Source of the DNA: Terriglobia bacterium
GTDB taxonomy: Bacteria; Acidobacteriota; Terriglobia; Terriglobales; Acidobacteriaceae
DNA length: 64,000 nucleotides
Assembly: GCA_020073165.1 (NCBI GenBank)
Contig: JAIQFP010000004.1
Location: 1-64,000, forward strand
Direction of reading: 5' to 3'
The notes under the pieces were generated by a model. The model saw nothing but the letters and a program-made list of their open reading frames with translations, did no database searches and had not been told where the DNA came from. A program made the translations under genes and the position numbers. The first letter of the stretch is position 1. Every line of letters starts with the position of its first letter. Of the stretch, positions 1 through 9,223 are shown in pieces.

Positions 1-353
1 TGCTGCGCGGCATCGGGAAAGACGATGTGGAGCGCGGGATGGTGCTGGCCAAACCGGGGTCGATCACGCCGCATACCAAGTTCAAGGCTGAAGTTTACAT
101 TCTGACCAAGGAAGAAGGCGGGCGGCATACGCCGTTCTTCAAGGGCTACCGGCCGCAGTTTTACCTGCGGACGACGGACGTGACGGGAGTGGCGGAGTTG
201 CCGGGCGGAACCGAGATGGTGATGCCGGGAGACAACGTGAGTCTGGTGATTGAACTGATCACGCCGGTGGCCATGGAAAAGGGCTTGCGGTTCGCGATTC
301 GTGAAGGCGGCCACACCGTGGGCGCGGGCACGATCAGCGAGATCATTCAGTAA
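1..353 (+). CDS. tuf: Elongation factor Tu, C-terminal part
   Basis: EF-Tu carries aminoacyl-tRNA to the ribosomal A site as a GTP complex. The frame is already open at base 3, so the gene begins outside the window and the GTPase domain is not seen. What remains is the end of beta-barrel domain 2 ([15 protein letters not shown]) and domain 3, with the [11 protein letters not shown] and [18 protein letters not shown] segments. It lies directly upstream of rpsJ, the usual str/S10 arrangement. The TAA stop is followed at once by a short heptad repeat. The assignment is certain; only the start is missing. Confidence 0.97.
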   Translation, partial: LRGIGKDDVERGMVLAKPGSITPHTKFKAEVYILTKEEGGRHTPFFKGYRPQFYLRTTDVTGVAELPGGTEMVMPGDNVSLVIELITPVAMEKGLRFAIREGGHTVGAGTISEIIQ

Positions 354-355
354 GC

Positions 356-375
356 GAGTACTGAGTACCGAGTGA
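356..375. repeat. Heptad repeat, GAGTACT type (tuf-rpsJ spacer)
   Basis: Three 7-nt words (GAGTACT, GAGTACC, GAGTG) follow the tuf stop. This is the shortest of the heptad arrays in the operon and lacks an obvious right arm. Confidence 0.5.
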
Positions 376-444
376 AAAAGCGGCTGGCGACATGCCGCAA
401 GTTCTTTCCTCCTGGAGGGCTGGGAGGGGCGAGAGAGATGAAAC

Positions 445-774
<330 letters not shown>

Positions 775-853
775 CGGTCACAAAGAGCCGAGGGCTTTAG
801 CCCGAGCGCTCCCCAGCCAATAGCCACTAGCCACGCTGGGCACGGAGAACGAA

Positions 854-1585
854 ATGGCAAAGGTAGCTGGAATCCTGGGAAAAAAGGTCGGCATGACGCA
901 ACTGTTCGATGACAAGGGCGACGTGCATCCCGCGACCGTGCTGCAAGCGGGACCCTGCGTGGTCACGCAGCACAAGACGCAGACCAAGGATGGGTATGAT
1001 TCCGCGCAGATCGGACTGGTCGAGTTCGTGAAAGAGTCGCGGCTGACCAAGCCCATGCGCGGACACCTGGGCAAACACAACCTGCCGCCGGTGAAGTTCA
1101 TGCGCGAGGTGCCCATCGAGGTGGAGGAGAAAACCGAGGGCAACGGCGCGGTCAAGGTCGGCGAGCGCGTGCTGGTAGATATCTTCGAGGGCGAAAGGTT
1201 CGTGGACGTCGTCGGGATCAGCAAGGGGCGCGGCTTTACCGGTGTGGTGAAGCGGCATCACTTCGCGGGTGGTCCCAAATCCCACGGTTCGATGTTCCAG
1301 ATTACGGGTTCGATTGGTTCGTCCGCATTCCCTTCGCGCGTGTTCAAGGGCATGCGGATGTCCGGACACATGGGAGTGGACCGGGTGACAGTCCGCAATC
1401 TGCGAGTTTTGGGCGTGGACAAAGAGGACAACCTTCTGGTGGTCGAAGGCAGCGTGCCGGGCCCGAATGGCGGGTACCTGGTGATCACCAAGGCCAAGAA
1501 GCCGCCCAGAGAGCGACGCGGATTCGCTGGCGCGGCTACAGTTGATCCGTTGAAGGCGGCGAAGAGGGCGGCAAAGAAAGCCTAA
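854..1585 (+). CDS. rplC: 50S ribosomal protein L3
   Basis: L3 is a primary 23S rRNA binder whose long loop reaches towards the peptidyl-transferase centre. The N-terminus [17 protein letters not shown] is the standard bacterial L3 start. The central [17 protein letters not shown] and [20 protein letters not shown] segments are the conserved rRNA-binding loop, including the Gln/Ser region modified by PrmB in other bacteria. At 243 aa it is about 30 residues longer than E. coli L3, with a basic tail ending [15 protein letters not shown] box lies about 6 bp upstream of the ATG. Confidence 0.97.
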   Translation: MAKVAGILGKKVGMTQLFDDKGDVHPATVLQAGPCVVTQHKTQTKDGYDSAQIGLVEFVKESRLTKPMRGHLGKHNLPPVKFMREVPIEVEEKTEGNGAVKVGERVLVDIFEGERFVDVVGISKGRGFTGVVKRHHFAGGPKSHGSMFQITGSIGSSAFPSRVFKGMRMSGHMGVDRVTVRNLRVLGVDKEDNLLVVEGSVPGPNGGYLVITKAKKPPRERRGFAGAATVDPLKAAKRAAKKA

Positions 1586-1604
1586 CTGGACTGATGACGA
1601 GAAG

Positions 1605-1636
1605 CAGTTCTCGGTTCTCAGTAGTCAGTTCTCAGG
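1605..1636. repeat. Heptad repeat, GTTCTCA type (rplC-rplD spacer)
   Basis: Words GTTCTCG, GTTCTCA, GTAGTCA and GTTCTCA follow each other with a strict 7-nt period between rplC and rplD. One word is of the GTAGTCA type dominant elsewhere, which links this copy to that family. Confidence 0.6.
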
Positions 1637-1654
1637 TGAGATTAAGAGAAAGTT

Positions 1655-2389
1655 ATGGCAACTATCGACATACGAAACCTGAGCGGCGCCAAAGTGGGCA
1701 CGCTGGAACTGGCCGACGAGATTTTCGGCGCGGTGAACGAAGACCTGCTCTGGGAAGCGGTGAAGCACTACCGGGCTTCGCAGCGGGCGGGCACGCATGC
1801 CACCAAGAACCGCAAACTGGTGTCGGGCTCGGGCAAGAAGCTGTGGAAGCAGAAGGGCACGGGCCGGGCGCGCGTCGGTTCCATCCGTTCGCCGCTGTGG
1901 CGGCACGGCGGCACGGTGCATGGACCGCAGCCGCATTCCTACGACTACGCGTTTCCACGCAAGAAGCTGCTGGGGGCGCTGCGTTCGGCGCTGGCGGCCA
2001 AGTTTGCCGACGGCAAGCTGATCGTGGTGAATGCTTTTGACGTCAAGGAGCCCAAGACCAAGCAGTTCCGCGAGGCGCTGGACGCCTTGAAAGTGGATGG
2101 CACGGCGTTGCTGGTGGAGTCGCCCAAGCTGGGCAACCGCAATCTGGAGCTCAGCTCGCGCAATATCGAAGGCGTCGAACTGGTGCGCGGCAATGAGGTT
2201 CATCCGTATCACCTGCTGCGCTATGACCGGGCGATTTTCTCGCAGCCCGCAATTGAGAAGTTGCAGGTTTCTTTGAAGAACTCGGTGTCCAAGCGTCAGC
2301 GGCATGCGGCGGAAGGCGAGGGTACAAAGAAAGTGGCCCGTTCCCCGCGGCGCCGGACGCGGCATGACAAAGCGGCGGAGGTGGCCTGA
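1655..2389 (+). CDS. rplD: 50S ribosomal protein L4
   Basis: L4 binds 23S rRNA domain I and lines the exit tunnel; in E. coli it also represses its own operon. The conserved tunnel loop is visible as KLWKQKGTGRARVGSIRSPLW followed by GGTVHGPQPHSYDY. The 244 aa include a C-terminal extension of roughly 40 basic residues rich in Arg and Lys beyond the usual end. The stop TGA overlaps the rplW ATG, so these two genes are translationally coupled. The upstream spacer carries a heptad array. No leader hairpin for L4 control can be judged because the S10 promoter lies outside the window. Confidence 0.96.
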   Translation: MATIDIRNLSGAKVGTLELADEIFGAVNEDLLWEAVKHYRASQRAGTHATKNRKLVSGSGKKLWKQKGTGRARVGSIRSPLWRHGGTVHGPQPHSYDYAFPRKKLLGALRSALAAKFADGKLIVVNAFDVKEPKTKQFREALDALKVDGTALLVESPKLGNRNLELSSRNIEGVELVRGNEVHPYHLLRYDRAIFSQPAIEKLQVSLKNSVSKRQRHAAEGEGTKKVARSPRRRTRHDKAAEVA

Positions 2390-2682
2390 TGAAATCCGCA
2401 TACCAGATTATTCGCCGTCCGGTGATCACCGAGAAAGGCCTCGCCATCAAGGAGAACCAGAACACGCTGGTGTTCCAGGTAGCGAGCAAGGCGACCAAGA
2501 CTGAGATCAAGGAAGCCGTGCAGTCGATCTTCAAGGTGAAGGTCAGTTCGGTGCGCACGGCCAATTACCCGGGCAAGGAGCGCCGGCGCGGACGTTTTGC
2601 CGGCTACCGTCCGGATTGGAAGAAGGCGTACGTAAGGCTGAAGTCCGGCGAGAAGATGCCGGAGTACGCGCAGAACCTGTAA
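2389..2682 (+). CDS. rplW: 50S ribosomal protein L23
   Basis: L23 sits at the tunnel exit and is the docking site for trigger factor and SRP. The 97-residue protein has the family layout: YQIIRRPVITEKG at the start, then LVFQVASKATKTEIKEAVQSIF, then VRTANYPGKERRRGRFAGYRPDWKKAYVRL. The ATG overlaps the last base of the rplD stop, so translation is coupled. The 87-bp gap to rplB is filled by a GTCGTTG-type heptad hairpin. Confidence 0.96.
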   Translation: MKSAYQIIRRPVITEKGLAIKENQNTLVFQVASKATKTEIKEAVQSIFKVKVSSVRTANYPGKERRRGRFAGYRPDWKKAYVRLKSGEKMPEYAQNL

Positions 2683-2685
2683 GGG

Positions 2686-2750
2686 CCGTCGTTGGGCGCT
2701 GGTCGTTAGTCGCTGGTTCAGCGAACGACCAACGGCAAACGACGAACGAC
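2686..2750. repeat. Heptad hairpin, GTCGTTG type (rplW-rplB spacer)
   Basis: The left arm has GTCGTTG, GTCGTTA and GTCGCTG words; the right arm has the reverse complements (CGAACGAC, CAACGG, CGAACGAC) with a short loop. A transcript would fold into a long imperfect stem. There is no T-tract, so it is not an intrinsic terminator. Confidence 0.75.
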
Positions 2751-2769
2751 TGAAGCTGAAGGCTGATTT

Positions 2770-3597
2770 ATGGCAATCAAGACATACCGACCGACAACCC
2801 AGACCCTGCGGTACCGGACGACGCTGGTCAACGACGAGATTACGACCAACAAGCCGTACAAACCGCTGGTCGAGCCCAAACAGCGCACGGGCGGGCGCCG
2901 CAACAGCGGGGATATCACTCTCTGGCACCGGGGCGGCGGGCACAAGCGCAAGCTGCGGAACGTTGATTTCAAGCGCGAGAAGGTGGGCATCCCGGCGACG
3001 GTGGTCTCGATTGAGTACGACCCGAACCGGTCGGCACGGATCGCGCTGGTCAGCTACGCGGACGGCGAGAAGCGTTACATCCTGCAGCCCGACGGGCTGA
3101 AGATGGGGCAGAAGATCGTGAGTGGGCCCGAGGCCGACATCCTGGTAGGAAATGCTCTGCCGCTGCGCAACATACCGCCAGGCACGACCATTCACAACAT
3201 TGAACTACGTCCCGGCAAAGGCGCGCAGATGGTGCGTTCGGCCGGCGGTTCGGCGCAGTTGGTGGCCAAGGAAGGCGACTACGCGTTGGTGAAGTTGCCT
3301 TCGGGCGAGACCCGCAAGGTCATGCAGGATTGCATGGCGACGATCGGGCAAGTGGGCAACCTCGATCACGAGAACATCACGATCGGCAAGGCCGGGCGCA
3401 CGCGCTGGTTGGGCCGGCGTCCAGTGAATCGCGGTGTTTCGATGAATCCGGTGGATCATCCGCACGGCGGCGGCGAGGGTAAGACTTCAGGCGGGCGGCA
3501 TCCAGTGACCCCGTGGGGGCAGCCGACACGCGGTTACAAGACGCGCAACAACAAACGCACGGACGCGTTCATCGTGAACCGTCGCGGCAAGAAATAG
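2770..3597 (+). CDS. rplB: 50S ribosomal protein L2
   Basis: L2 is needed for subunit association and peptidyl transfer. The 275-aa length is exactly that of the family. The OB-fold and SH3-like domains are recognisable through the [17 protein letters not shown] and [17 protein letters not shown] segments, and the C-terminal [20 protein letters not shown] carries the conserved histidine region that faces the peptidyl-transferase centre. The ATG follows an AAGG box about 7 bp away, directly after the repeat-filled spacer. The rpsS start is 13 bp downstream. Confidence 0.97.
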   Translation: MAIKTYRPTTQTLRYRTTLVNDEITTNKPYKPLVEPKQRTGGRRNSGDITLWHRGGGHKRKLRNVDFKREKVGIPATVVSIEYDPNRSARIALVSYADGEKRYILQPDGLKMGQKIVSGPEADILVGNALPLRNIPPGTTIHNIELRPGKGAQMVRSAGGSAQLVAKEGDYALVKLPSGETRKVMQDCMATIGQVGNLDHENITIGKAGRTRWLGRRPVNRGVSMNPVDHPHGGGEGKTSGGRHPVTPWGQPTRGYKTRNNKRTDAFIVNRRGKK

Positions 3598-3610
3598 GAA
3601 CTGAGAGCTT

Positions 3611-3985
3611 ATGGCACGTTCAACCAAGAAAGGCCCGTTCGTGGATGGCTTCCTGCAGAGCAGGGTGGAAGCCATGAACGCACGCAACGAAAAGAAGGTG
3701 CTGCGCACCTGGTCGCGGCGCTCGACGATTATCCCCGAAATGGTGGGCCACACCATTGCCGTGCATAACGGCAAGAAGTTCATCCCGGTGTACGTCACCG
3801 AGAATATGGTGGGGCACAAACTGGGCGAGTTCAGCTTCACCCGCATCTTCAAGGGGCACTCGATGAGGGCGGCCACGGAAGTGGCAGCGAAGCCGGCAGG
3901 CGTGCCGGGCGGACCGGGAGCGATTGTGCCGGCGGCGGGATCGACGCCATCAGCACCGCCAGCCCCGGGAGCGCCGAAGGCGTAA
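3611..3985 (+). CDS. rpsS: 30S ribosomal protein S19 with low-complexity tail
   Basis: S19 forms a complex with S13 in the 30S head and contacts A-site tRNA. Residues 1-92 are an ordinary S19: [32 protein letters not shown], and [18 protein letters not shown]. The family normally ends here at about 92 residues. This protein adds about 32 residues made almost only of Ala, Pro and Gly ([20 protein letters not shown]). The tail is in frame and ends 12 bp before rplV, so it is part of the gene rather than a read-through artefact. Its role is unknown. Confidence 0.96.
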   Translation: MARSTKKGPFVDGFLQSRVEAMNARNEKKVLRTWSRRSTIIPEMVGHTIAVHNGKKFIPVYVTENMVGHKLGEFSFTRIFKGHSMRAATEVAAKPAGVPGGPGAIVPAAGSTPSAPPAPGAPKA

Positions 3986-3997
3986 AGGAGACGCAGC

Positions 3998-4480
3998 ATG
4001 GAATTTCGAGCTGAAGCCCGTTACATGCGCGTGTCGCCGCAGAAGGCACGCCTGGTGCTGAACCTGATCAAGGGACGCCGGGTGGAAGACGCGCTCAATA
4101 CCCTGATGTTCACCAAGAAGCGGGTGGCGGCTACGGTGGAGAAGTTGCTGCGCTCAGCGGTGGAGAACGCCAACTACCTGAGTTCGGAAAAAGGGATCGA
4201 CGTGGATGTGGATAGCCTGTATGTGAAGCGGGCGATCGCGAACGACGGGCCGCGCATGAAGCGTATCCGTCCCGCGCCCATGGGCCGCGCCTATCGTTAC
4301 GTGCGGCGCATTGCGCATATCGAGATCGCGCTGGCGGAGCGCGGCAAGAACGGCGCAGCCGTGGCGACGGTGGTCGGCGAAGAGAAGCAAGCTGCGGCAC
4401 CGGCCAAGGCAAAGCCGAAGGCTAAGACGAAGGCCAGGGGCAAGGCGCCGGCAAAGAAAAAGATGGCGGCGAAGAAGTAA
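3998..4480 (+). CDS. rplV: 50S ribosomal protein L22 with basic tail
   Basis: L22 spans the large subunit, and its beta-hairpin narrows the exit tunnel. Typical segments are ARYMRVSPQKARLVLNLIKG, the VDVDSLYVKRAIANDGP loop and MKRIRPAPMGRAYRYVRRIAHIEI. The globular part ends near residue 115. The rest, to 160 aa, is an Ala/Lys-rich extension (PAKAKPKAKTKARGKAPA) unlike the 110-residue E. coli protein. An AAGGAGA box sits 6 bp before the ATG. Basic tails recur in several proteins of this operon (L3, L4, S13). Confidence 0.96.
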   Translation: MEFRAEARYMRVSPQKARLVLNLIKGRRVEDALNTLMFTKKRVAATVEKLLRSAVENANYLSSEKGIDVDVDSLYVKRAIANDGPRMKRIRPAPMGRAYRYVRRIAHIEIALAERGKNGAAVATVVGEEKQAAAPAKAKPKAKTKARGKAPAKKKMAAKK

Positions 4481-4507
4481 GGCGGGCGAAAGCCCGCGGG
4501 AGAAAAT

Positions 4508-5182
4508 ATGGGTCAAAAAGTTCACCCTTACGGTTTCAGGCTCGGCTACACCAAGCCGTGGAAGTCGCGCTGGTTTGTGGAGCGGGACTACGACAAGCTG
4601 CTGCTGGAAGACGTCAAGCTGAAGAACGAACTGAAGGACAAGCTCAAGTCGGCGGGCGTCAGCTCGATTGAGATCGAGCGTCCCGGCAACAAGCTGCGGG
4701 TGATTATCAAGACCGCCCGGCCCGGCATCATTATCGGGCGCAAAGGCGCGGAGATCGACAAGCTGAAGGGCGAGGTGCAGAAGCGCACCGCGCGCGAGGT
4801 TTACATTGACATCCAGGAAGTGCACAAGCCGGAACTGGATGCGCAGCTGGTTTCGGAGTCGATCGCGCTGCAGCTGGAAAAGCGCGTGGGCTTCCGGCGA
4901 GCCATGCGCAAGGCGGTGGATTCGGCACTGCGCTTCGGCTGCAAAGGGATCAAGGTGCGGGTGAGCGGGCGGCTGAACGGCAATGAAATCGCACGTTCGG
5001 AGTGGTATCTGCAAGGGCGGCTGCCGCTGCACACGCTGCGCGCCGACATCGATTACGGCTTCACCGAAGCCAGGACCACGTACGGCGTGATCGGGGTGAA
5101 GTGCTGGGTCTACCGCGGCGAGATTCTGCCGACTAAGAAGCGCGAAGGCCAGCAGCCGGCTGCACCGGCAGGCGGGTTTTAG
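4508..5182 (+). CDS. rpsC: 30S ribosomal protein S3
   Basis: S3 guards the mRNA entry channel and contributes to ribosomal helicase activity. The protein starts [18 protein letters not shown], and its KH domain shows the [18 protein letters not shown] signature around residues 75-95. The C-terminal domain contains the conserved [14 protein letters not shown] and [13 protein letters not shown] segments. At 224 aa it is normal in length. After the TAG stop the 52-bp spacer holds a GACGCAGC-type palindrome before rplP. Confidence 0.97.
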   Translation: MGQKVHPYGFRLGYTKPWKSRWFVERDYDKLLLEDVKLKNELKDKLKSAGVSSIEIERPGNKLRVIIKTARPGIIIGRKGAEIDKLKGEVQKRTAREVYIDIQEVHKPELDAQLVSESIALQLEKRVGFRRAMRKAVDSALRFGCKGIKVRVSGRLNGNEIARSEWYLQGRLPLHTLRADIDYGFTEARTTYGVIGVKCWVYRGEILPTKKREGQQPAAPAGGF

Positions 5183-5185
5183 GGA

Positions 5186-5222
5186 TTGAGGTCTCCGGGA
5201 CGCAGCAAGCTGCGTCTCTACG
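5186..5222. repeat. GACGCAGC palindrome (rpsC-rplP spacer)
   Basis: The sequence GACGCAGCAAGCTGCGTCTC is a near-perfect palindrome, flanked by CTACGGG. The same unit recurs after rpsH. Confidence 0.7.
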
Positions 5223-5234
5223 GGAAAAGTAATC

Positions 5235-5654
5235 ATGTTGATGCCAAAGAAAGTAAAGTACCGCAAGCAGCAGCGCGGACGCATGACCGGCAAAGCCTGG
5301 CGCGGCAGCGAGCTGGCTTACGGGGATTATGGGTTGAAGGTGATCGAGCCGGGATGGGTCACCGACCGGCAGATCGAAGCCAGCCGCGTAGCCATGACGC
5401 GCTTCATCAAGCGTGGCGGCAAGATCTGGCTGCGCCTGTTCCCGGACAAGCCGGTGACCAAGAAGCCGGCCGAGACCCGTATGGGCAAAGGCAAGGGTGC
5501 ACCCGACCACTGGGTGGCGGTGGTGCGTCCGGGCAAGATTCTGTTCGAAATGGAAGGCGTGACGGAGCAGGAGGCCAGCGAAGCCATGCGCCTGGCGTCA
5601 CACAAGCTGGGCTTGCGCACCGCATTTGTGAAGCGCGAGCTGGTAGCTCACTGA
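5235..5654 (+). CDS. rplP: 50S ribosomal protein L16
   Basis: L16 helps position A-site tRNA near the peptidyl-transferase centre. The start [17 protein letters not shown] is the standard L16 opening, which supports the first of two nearby in-frame ATGs. [22 protein letters not shown] and [20 protein letters not shown] are the family signatures. In E. coli the arginine before MGKGKG is hydroxylated by YcfD; the equivalent arginine is present. Length 139 aa is normal. It is followed 19 bp later by rpmC. Confidence 0.97.
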   Translation: MLMPKKVKYRKQQRGRMTGKAWRGSELAYGDYGLKVIEPGWVTDRQIEASRVAMTRFIKRGGKIWLRLFPDKPVTKKPAETRMGKGKGAPDHWVAVVRPGKILFEMEGVTEQEASEAMRLASHKLGLRTAFVKRELVAH

Positions 5655-5673
5655 GAAGAGAGAGAGCGGATTT

Positions 5674-5883
5674 ATGAAAGCGGAGAAAGTTCGCAACTTG
5701 ACCGATGAGGAGCTACGCCACCAGGAGCGCGAGCTCAATGACCAGCTCTTCAAGCTGAAGTTCCAGCTCAACATGGGACAGACCGAGAGCCTGAAGAAGA
5801 TCCGCGGCCTGCGCAAGGACATCGCGCGGGTGAAGACCATCGCGCGGGAGCGCGAACTGGTCGCCGCAACGGAGAAGAAGTAA
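5674..5883 (+). CDS. rpmC: 50S ribosomal protein L29
   Basis: L29 lies beside L23 at the exit tunnel. The 69-aa protein is a two-helix hairpin with the expected pattern: [27 protein letters not shown], then the helix [17 protein letters not shown]. The TAA stop overlaps the rpsQ start (TAATG), so the two genes are coupled. Confidence 0.96.
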   Translation: MKAEKVRNLTDEELRHQERELNDQLFKLKFQLNMGQTESLKKIRGLRKDIARVKTIARERELVAATEKK

Positions 5884-6194
5884 TGGCCGAGACAACAGCA
5901 CAGCAGGTCCACGAAGCGCGCAAACAAGTGGTGGGCGAGGTGGTCTCGAGCAAGATGCATAAGACCATTGTCGTCGAGGTGGTGCGCAAGAAGTCGCACC
6001 CGTTTTATGGCCGCGTGGTTTCGAAGGGCAAGAAGTTCTACGCCCATGACGAGAAGAACGAGGCCCGTGTGGGCGACGTGGTGCGGCTGGAGGAGACGCG
6101 GCCGCTGTCGAAGCTGAAGCGCTGGCGGCTGAAAGAAATCGTCCGCAAGACGGCATTGGTGCCGGAGATTGCCGCCACCGAAACCGTGCAATAG
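5883..6194 (+). CDS. rpsQ: 30S ribosomal protein S17
   Basis: S17 is an early-assembling OB-fold protein of the 30S body. The core runs from [20 protein letters not shown] through the [19 protein letters not shown] region to [16 protein letters not shown]. The 103 aa include about 12 extra residues at the N-terminus and a short tail after the OB fold. The ATG overlaps the rpmC stop by one base. Confidence 0.96.
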   Translation: MAETTAQQVHEARKQVVGEVVSSKMHKTIVVEVVRKKSHPFYGRVVSKGKKFYAHDEKNEARVGDVVRLEETRPLSKLKRWRLKEIVRKTALVPEIAATETVQ

Positions 6195-6221
6195 CCGGGA
6201 CGCACACAGGAGATCAAGACC

Positions 6222-6593
6222 ATGGCCGTGATGATGAGAAGCATGCTGGAGGTGGCCGACAACTCCGGCGCCCGCAAGCTGCAGATGATCCTGCCGCTGG
6301 GCGGGCACACGGGGCTGCGTGCCGGATTGGGGGACGTGATCACGGCCAGCGTGAAAGAGGCCGCGCCCGACGGGCAGGTGCAGAAGGGGAAGGTGGTCAA
6401 GGCAGTGATCGTGCGTACCCGCAAAGAGCATCGGCGGCGCGATGGCACTTATATCCGCTTCGACCAGAATGCCGCCGTGCTGATTAATGACGCGGGCGAG
6501 CCGGTGGGAACGCGCGTCTTTGGACCGGTAGCCCGCGAGCTGCGCGAGAAGAAGTTCTTGAAGATCGTGTCGCTGGCGCCGGAAGTGCTTTAG
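6222..6593 (+). CDS. rplN: 50S ribosomal protein L14
   Basis: L14 forms intersubunit bridge B8 and is the docking site of the silencing factor RsfS. The 123-aa protein shows [37 protein letters not shown] and the C-terminal [20 protein letters not shown] signatures. An AGGAGATC box is well placed upstream. The start chosen (MAVMMRS) is the first of three closely spaced in-frame ATGs. Confidence 0.97.
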   Translation: MAVMMRSMLEVADNSGARKLQMILPLGGHTGLRAGLGDVITASVKEAAPDGQVQKGKVVKAVIVRTRKEHRRRDGTYIRFDQNAAVLINDAGEPVGTRVFGPVARELREKKFLKIVSLAPEVL

Positions 6594-6617
6594 CAAGACT
6601 TTAAGGATTCCGAAATT

Positions 6618-6962
6618 ATGGGAACAGCTACTTCGACCGCAAACCAACGAGTGGACATTCGCCGCAACGACACCGTCAAGGTGATCACCGGCCGGGACAA
6701 GGGCAAGGAAGGGCGCGTGCTGCGGGTGTTTCCGGGGGAAGCCAAGCTCCTGGTGGAGCACGTGATGATCGTGAAGAAGCACGTGCGGCCGAACCCGCAA
6801 CGTAACGTGAAAGGCGGCATTGCGGAGCAGGAGAGCCCGATCTCGATCTCCAACGTGCAGCTGTTGTGCGCCACCTGCGGTCCGGTCCGCATCGGACATG
6901 AAGTCCGCGGCGACCGTAAGGTTCGGGTGTGCAGGAAGTGCGGAACGACATTAGACAAATAG
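6618..6962 (+). CDS. rplX: 50S ribosomal protein L24, zinc-ribbon type
   Basis: L24 initiates 50S assembly. The KOW motif occupies residues 15-45 (DTVKVITGRDKGKEGRVLRV). The C-terminal part has two CxxC pairs, CATC and CRKC, in LLCATCGPVRIGHEV and RVCRKCGTTLDK, so it is predicted to bind zinc. At 114 aa it is slightly longer than E. coli L24, which lacks the ribbon. The gene is followed by a TTTCAAGG-type repeat filling the gap to rplE. Confidence 0.96.
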   Translation: MGTATSTANQRVDIRRNDTVKVITGRDKGKEGRVLRVFPGEAKLLVEHVMIVKKHVRPNPQRNVKGGIAEQESPISISNVQLLCATCGPVRIGHEVRGDRKVRVCRKCGTTLDK

Positions 6963-7035
6963 GTTCCAAAGTTTCAAGGTTTCAGAGGTGTCAAAGACGT
7001 TGAAACTCTGCAACCTTGAAACATTGCAACCTTCC
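6961..7035. repeat. TTTCAAGG-type hairpin (rplX-rplE spacer)
   Basis: The left arm repeats GTTTCAAGG-like words with a 7-9 nt period; the right arm has TTGAAAC and CCTTGAAAC. Two related copies lie after rpmD and rpsK. Confidence 0.7.
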
Positions 7036-7048
7036 AGAAGGCAGAGCG

Positions 7049-7672
7049 ATGGCGAAAGACAAGAAGGACAAGAAAGCCGAGAAGCAGGAAGAGCAGCGGG
7101 CGCCGGAAGTGGCGCGGCACTCGGCCAAGGAAACGCCGCGGTTGAAAGCACGCTTCCACAAGGAAGTGGCGCCGGCGCTGATGAAGGAATTCGAGCTGAA
7201 GAATCCCATGGCAGTGCCGCATCTGCACAAGATCGTGGTTAACATGGGTGTAGGCGAGGCGACGCAGAACGCCAAGGTGCTGGACCCGGCAGTGCACGAA
7301 CTGGGGCAGATCACGGGACAGAAGCCGGTGATCACGCGGGCCAAGAAGTCGATTGCGGCGTTCAAGGTGCGCGAAGGCCAGTCCATCGGGGCCATGGTGA
7401 CCCTGCGCGGCGACCGCATGTACGAATTCTTCGATCGCCTGGTGAACGTGGTACTGCCACGCGTGCGAGATTTCCGCGGGGTTTCGACCAAGTCGTTCGA
7501 CGGGCGCGGCAATTACACGCTGGGCCTGCACGACCAGTTGATTTTCCCGGAAATCGACTACGCCAAGGTGGACAAACTGAAGGGCATGAACGTCACCATC
7601 GTGACCACCGCGGGCAGTGACGATCAGGCACGGGCGCTGCTAAAGCATCTGGGAATGCCGTTCCGGGCGTAG
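7049..7672 (+). CDS. rplE: 50S ribosomal protein L5 with N-terminal extension
   Basis: L5 binds 5S rRNA and contacts P-site tRNA. The canonical part starts at about residue 30 ([18 protein letters not shown]) and contains [35 protein letters not shown] and [16 protein letters not shown]. The chosen ATG has an AGAAGG box 9 bp upstream. An in-frame ATG 33 bp earlier lies inside the intergenic repeat and is unlikely to be used. The 30 extra N-terminal residues are Lys/Glu-rich ([20 protein letters not shown]) and absent from most bacterial L5 proteins (about 180 aa). Confidence 0.95.
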   Translation: MAKDKKDKKAEKQEEQRAPEVARHSAKETPRLKARFHKEVAPALMKEFELKNPMAVPHLHKIVVNMGVGEATQNAKVLDPAVHELGQITGQKPVITRAKKSIAAFKVREGQSIGAMVTLRGDRMYEFFDRLVNVVLPRVRDFRGVSTKSFDGRGNYTLGLHDQLIFPEIDYAKVDKLKGMNVTIVTTAGSDDQARALLKHLGMPFRA

Positions 7673-7682
7673 GAATTGAAGC

Positions 7683-7775
7683 ATCGGGTCATTGGTTCAT
7701 TGAGTCATTGAACCGGCGAGAACGGACGATAACAAGCGAAATGAATCAATGAGTCAATGGCTCAATGATTCAATC
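7683..7775. repeat. CATTGAGT-type hairpin (rplE-rpsZ spacer)
   Basis: The left arm has GTCATTG, TTCATTG and GTCATTGA words; the right arm has AATGAATCA, ATGAGTCAATGG and CTCAATGATTC. This is the only copy of this word type in the window, yet its architecture equals that of the other families. Confidence 0.7.
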
Positions 7776-7786
7776 CGAAAGGTTTC

Positions 7787-8002
7787 ATGGCCACAACAGC
7801 AAAACGAGTGAAGGACGGCACGAATTTTTCGACGAAGCCGGGCAACGTAAAGAAGCCCAAGTTCTCTTCGCGCAAGCACAACCGCTGCCACATTTGCGGA
7901 CGTCCACGCGCTTATCTGCGCAAGTTCGGCATCTGCCGCCTGTGTTTCCGCGGGCTAGCGCTGCGGGGAGAGATCCCCGGGGTTTCGAAGTCGTCCTGGT
8001 AA
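7787..8002 (+). CDS. rpsZ: 30S ribosomal protein S14, zinc-binding type
   Basis: This is the short C+ form of S14, a head protein needed for late 30S assembly. The zinc ribbon is intact: [20 protein letters not shown] holds two CxxC pairs. The protein has 71 residues instead of 61, because about 15 residues precede the usual [12 protein letters not shown] start. No second, zinc-free S14 is present in the window. The preceding spacer contains the CATTGAGT-type hairpin. Confidence 0.95.
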   Translation: MATTAKRVKDGTNFSTKPGNVKKPKFSSRKHNRCHICGRPRAYLRKFGICRLCFRGLALRGEIPGVSKSSW

Positions 8003-8118
8003 TAAGGCAAGGCCCGCGGGCGCTGGACGCGCCGGCTGCGGGATGAGAGTACGTCGCCGCGGGTTCCTGGGCGGAACGTCAGGCCCAGGCAAACGGGCGG
8101 CGGAGGAGAAGCAAAACG

Positions 8119-8517
8119 ATGAGGTTGACCGATCCGGTCGCAGACATGCTGACGCGCCTTCGCAACGCGATTAGCTCGCGGCATCAGAAGGTGGATGTCC
8201 CCGCTTCCAAGCTGAAGGTGGAGATTGCCCGCATCCTGAAGGAAGAGGGCTACGTCTCCAATTTCAAAGCCACGGAAGAGGAAGGGCACAAGGTCCTGCG
8301 CATTTACCTGAAATACGGAAGCAACAACGAGGCCGCCATCTCCAACGTAGAGCGCGTGTCCCGGCCGGGTTGCCGGGTGTACGTGCGGCGCAGTGAGATT
8401 CCCAGGGTGTTGGGAGGACTGGGCATCAATATTCTCACCACGCCACGGGGCGTGATGACAGGACGCCAGGCACGCAAGGAAGGCGTAGGCGGAGAATTGC
8501 TTTGCCAGATTTGGTAG
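8119..8517 (+). CDS. rpsH: 30S ribosomal protein S8
   Basis: S8 binds helix 21 of 16S rRNA and in E. coli represses the spc operon. The protein begins MRLTDPVADMLTRLRNAISS, contains a central KLKVEIARILKEEGYVSNF helix, and ends with NILTTPRGVMTGRQARKEGVGGELLCQIW, whose pieces are the S8 signature. The length of 132 aa is normal. GGAGGAG precedes the ATG. The TAG stop is the first triplet of a TAGAGACGCAGC palindromic repeat. Confidence 0.97.
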   Translation: MRLTDPVADMLTRLRNAISSRHQKVDVPASKLKVEIARILKEEGYVSNFKATEEEGHKVLRIYLKYGSNNEAAISNVERVSRPGCRVYVRRSEIPRVLGGLGINILTTPRGVMTGRQARKEGVGGELLCQIW

Positions 8518-8566
8518 AGACGCAGCTGGCTGCGTCTCCGAGACGTTGTAAGCAACGTCTCTACAG
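8515..8566. repeat. Double GACGCAGC/GACGTTG palindrome (rpsH-rplF spacer)
   Basis: Two palindromes stand back to back: GACGCAGC/GCTGCGTC and GAGACGTTG/CAACGTCTC. The first begins with the rpsH TAG stop itself (TAGAGACGCAGC). Confidence 0.75.
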
Positions 8567-8590
8567 CGAAGAAGCTAAAGAGCTGAACTT

Positions 8591-9130
8591 ATGTCACGAA
8601 TTGGAAGAAAACCAATCGAGCTCCCCAAGGGAGTGACGGTCAAAATCGAAGGCAACACGGTCGCGGTGCAGGGCCCCAAGGGCAAGCTGGACACCGCGCT
8701 GCCGGCGGGAATCCGCGTGGAGCGGCAGGACGGACACCTGGTGGCGATTCGAGAGAACGATTCGCAGGCCGCAGTGCACGGACTGGCGCGGGCGCTGGTG
8801 AACAATGCCGTGGAAGGCGTCACCAAGGGTTGGACCCGGGACCTGGAAATTGTCGGCATCGGGTACCGCGCCGAACTGAAAGGCAAAAGCACGGTGGTGT
8901 TCAGCTTGGGATACTCGCATCCCATTGAGTACCCGCTGCCGTCGGGCATTGAGGTGACCGTGGATCCCAAGCAAATCAAGTTGACGGTCAGCGGGATTGA
9001 TCGCCAGAAAGTGGGGCAGGTGGCGGCGGAAATGCGCGGCCTGCGTCCGCCCGATCCCTACAAGAACAAGGGCGTGCGCTATGCCGGCGAGCGCCTGAAG
9101 AAGAAGGTCGGAAAGACGGGAGCGAAATAG
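8591..9130 (+). CDS. rplF: 50S ribosomal protein L6
   Basis: L6 lies near the factor-binding site and the sarcin-ricin loop. Its two-fold repeated domain is recognisable: [19 protein letters not shown], then [20 protein letters not shown], and the C-terminal [20 protein letters not shown]. The length of 179 aa is standard. The TAG stop continues without a break into a GTCGTCA heptad array. Confidence 0.97.
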   Translation: MSRIGRKPIELPKGVTVKIEGNTVAVQGPKGKLDTALPAGIRVERQDGHLVAIRENDSQAAVHGLARALVNNAVEGVTKGWTRDLEIVGIGYRAELKGKSTVVFSLGYSHPIEYPLPSGIEVTVDPKQIKLTVSGIDRQKVGQVAAEMRGLRPPDPYKNKGVRYAGERLKKKVGKTGAK

Positions 9131-9205
9131 TCGTCAGTCGTCGGTCGTCAGTCGTCAGCGAAAGATCAAGCACAACCTGCTGACGGGGAATGACCGGCGA
9201 ATGAA
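9128..9205. repeat. Heptad repeat, GTCGTCA type (rplF-rplR spacer)
   Basis: The words GTCGTCA, GTCGTCG, GTCGTCA and GTCGTCA follow the rplF TAG, which is itself part of the first word. The right arm (CTGACGGGGAATGACCGG) is degenerate. Confidence 0.7.
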
Positions 9206-9223
9206 GACTGAGGATCAAGAAAA

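Noticed and set aside
438-440. ATG as start of rpsJ
   Set aside because: It is out of frame with S10; GTG 445 opens the correct frame.
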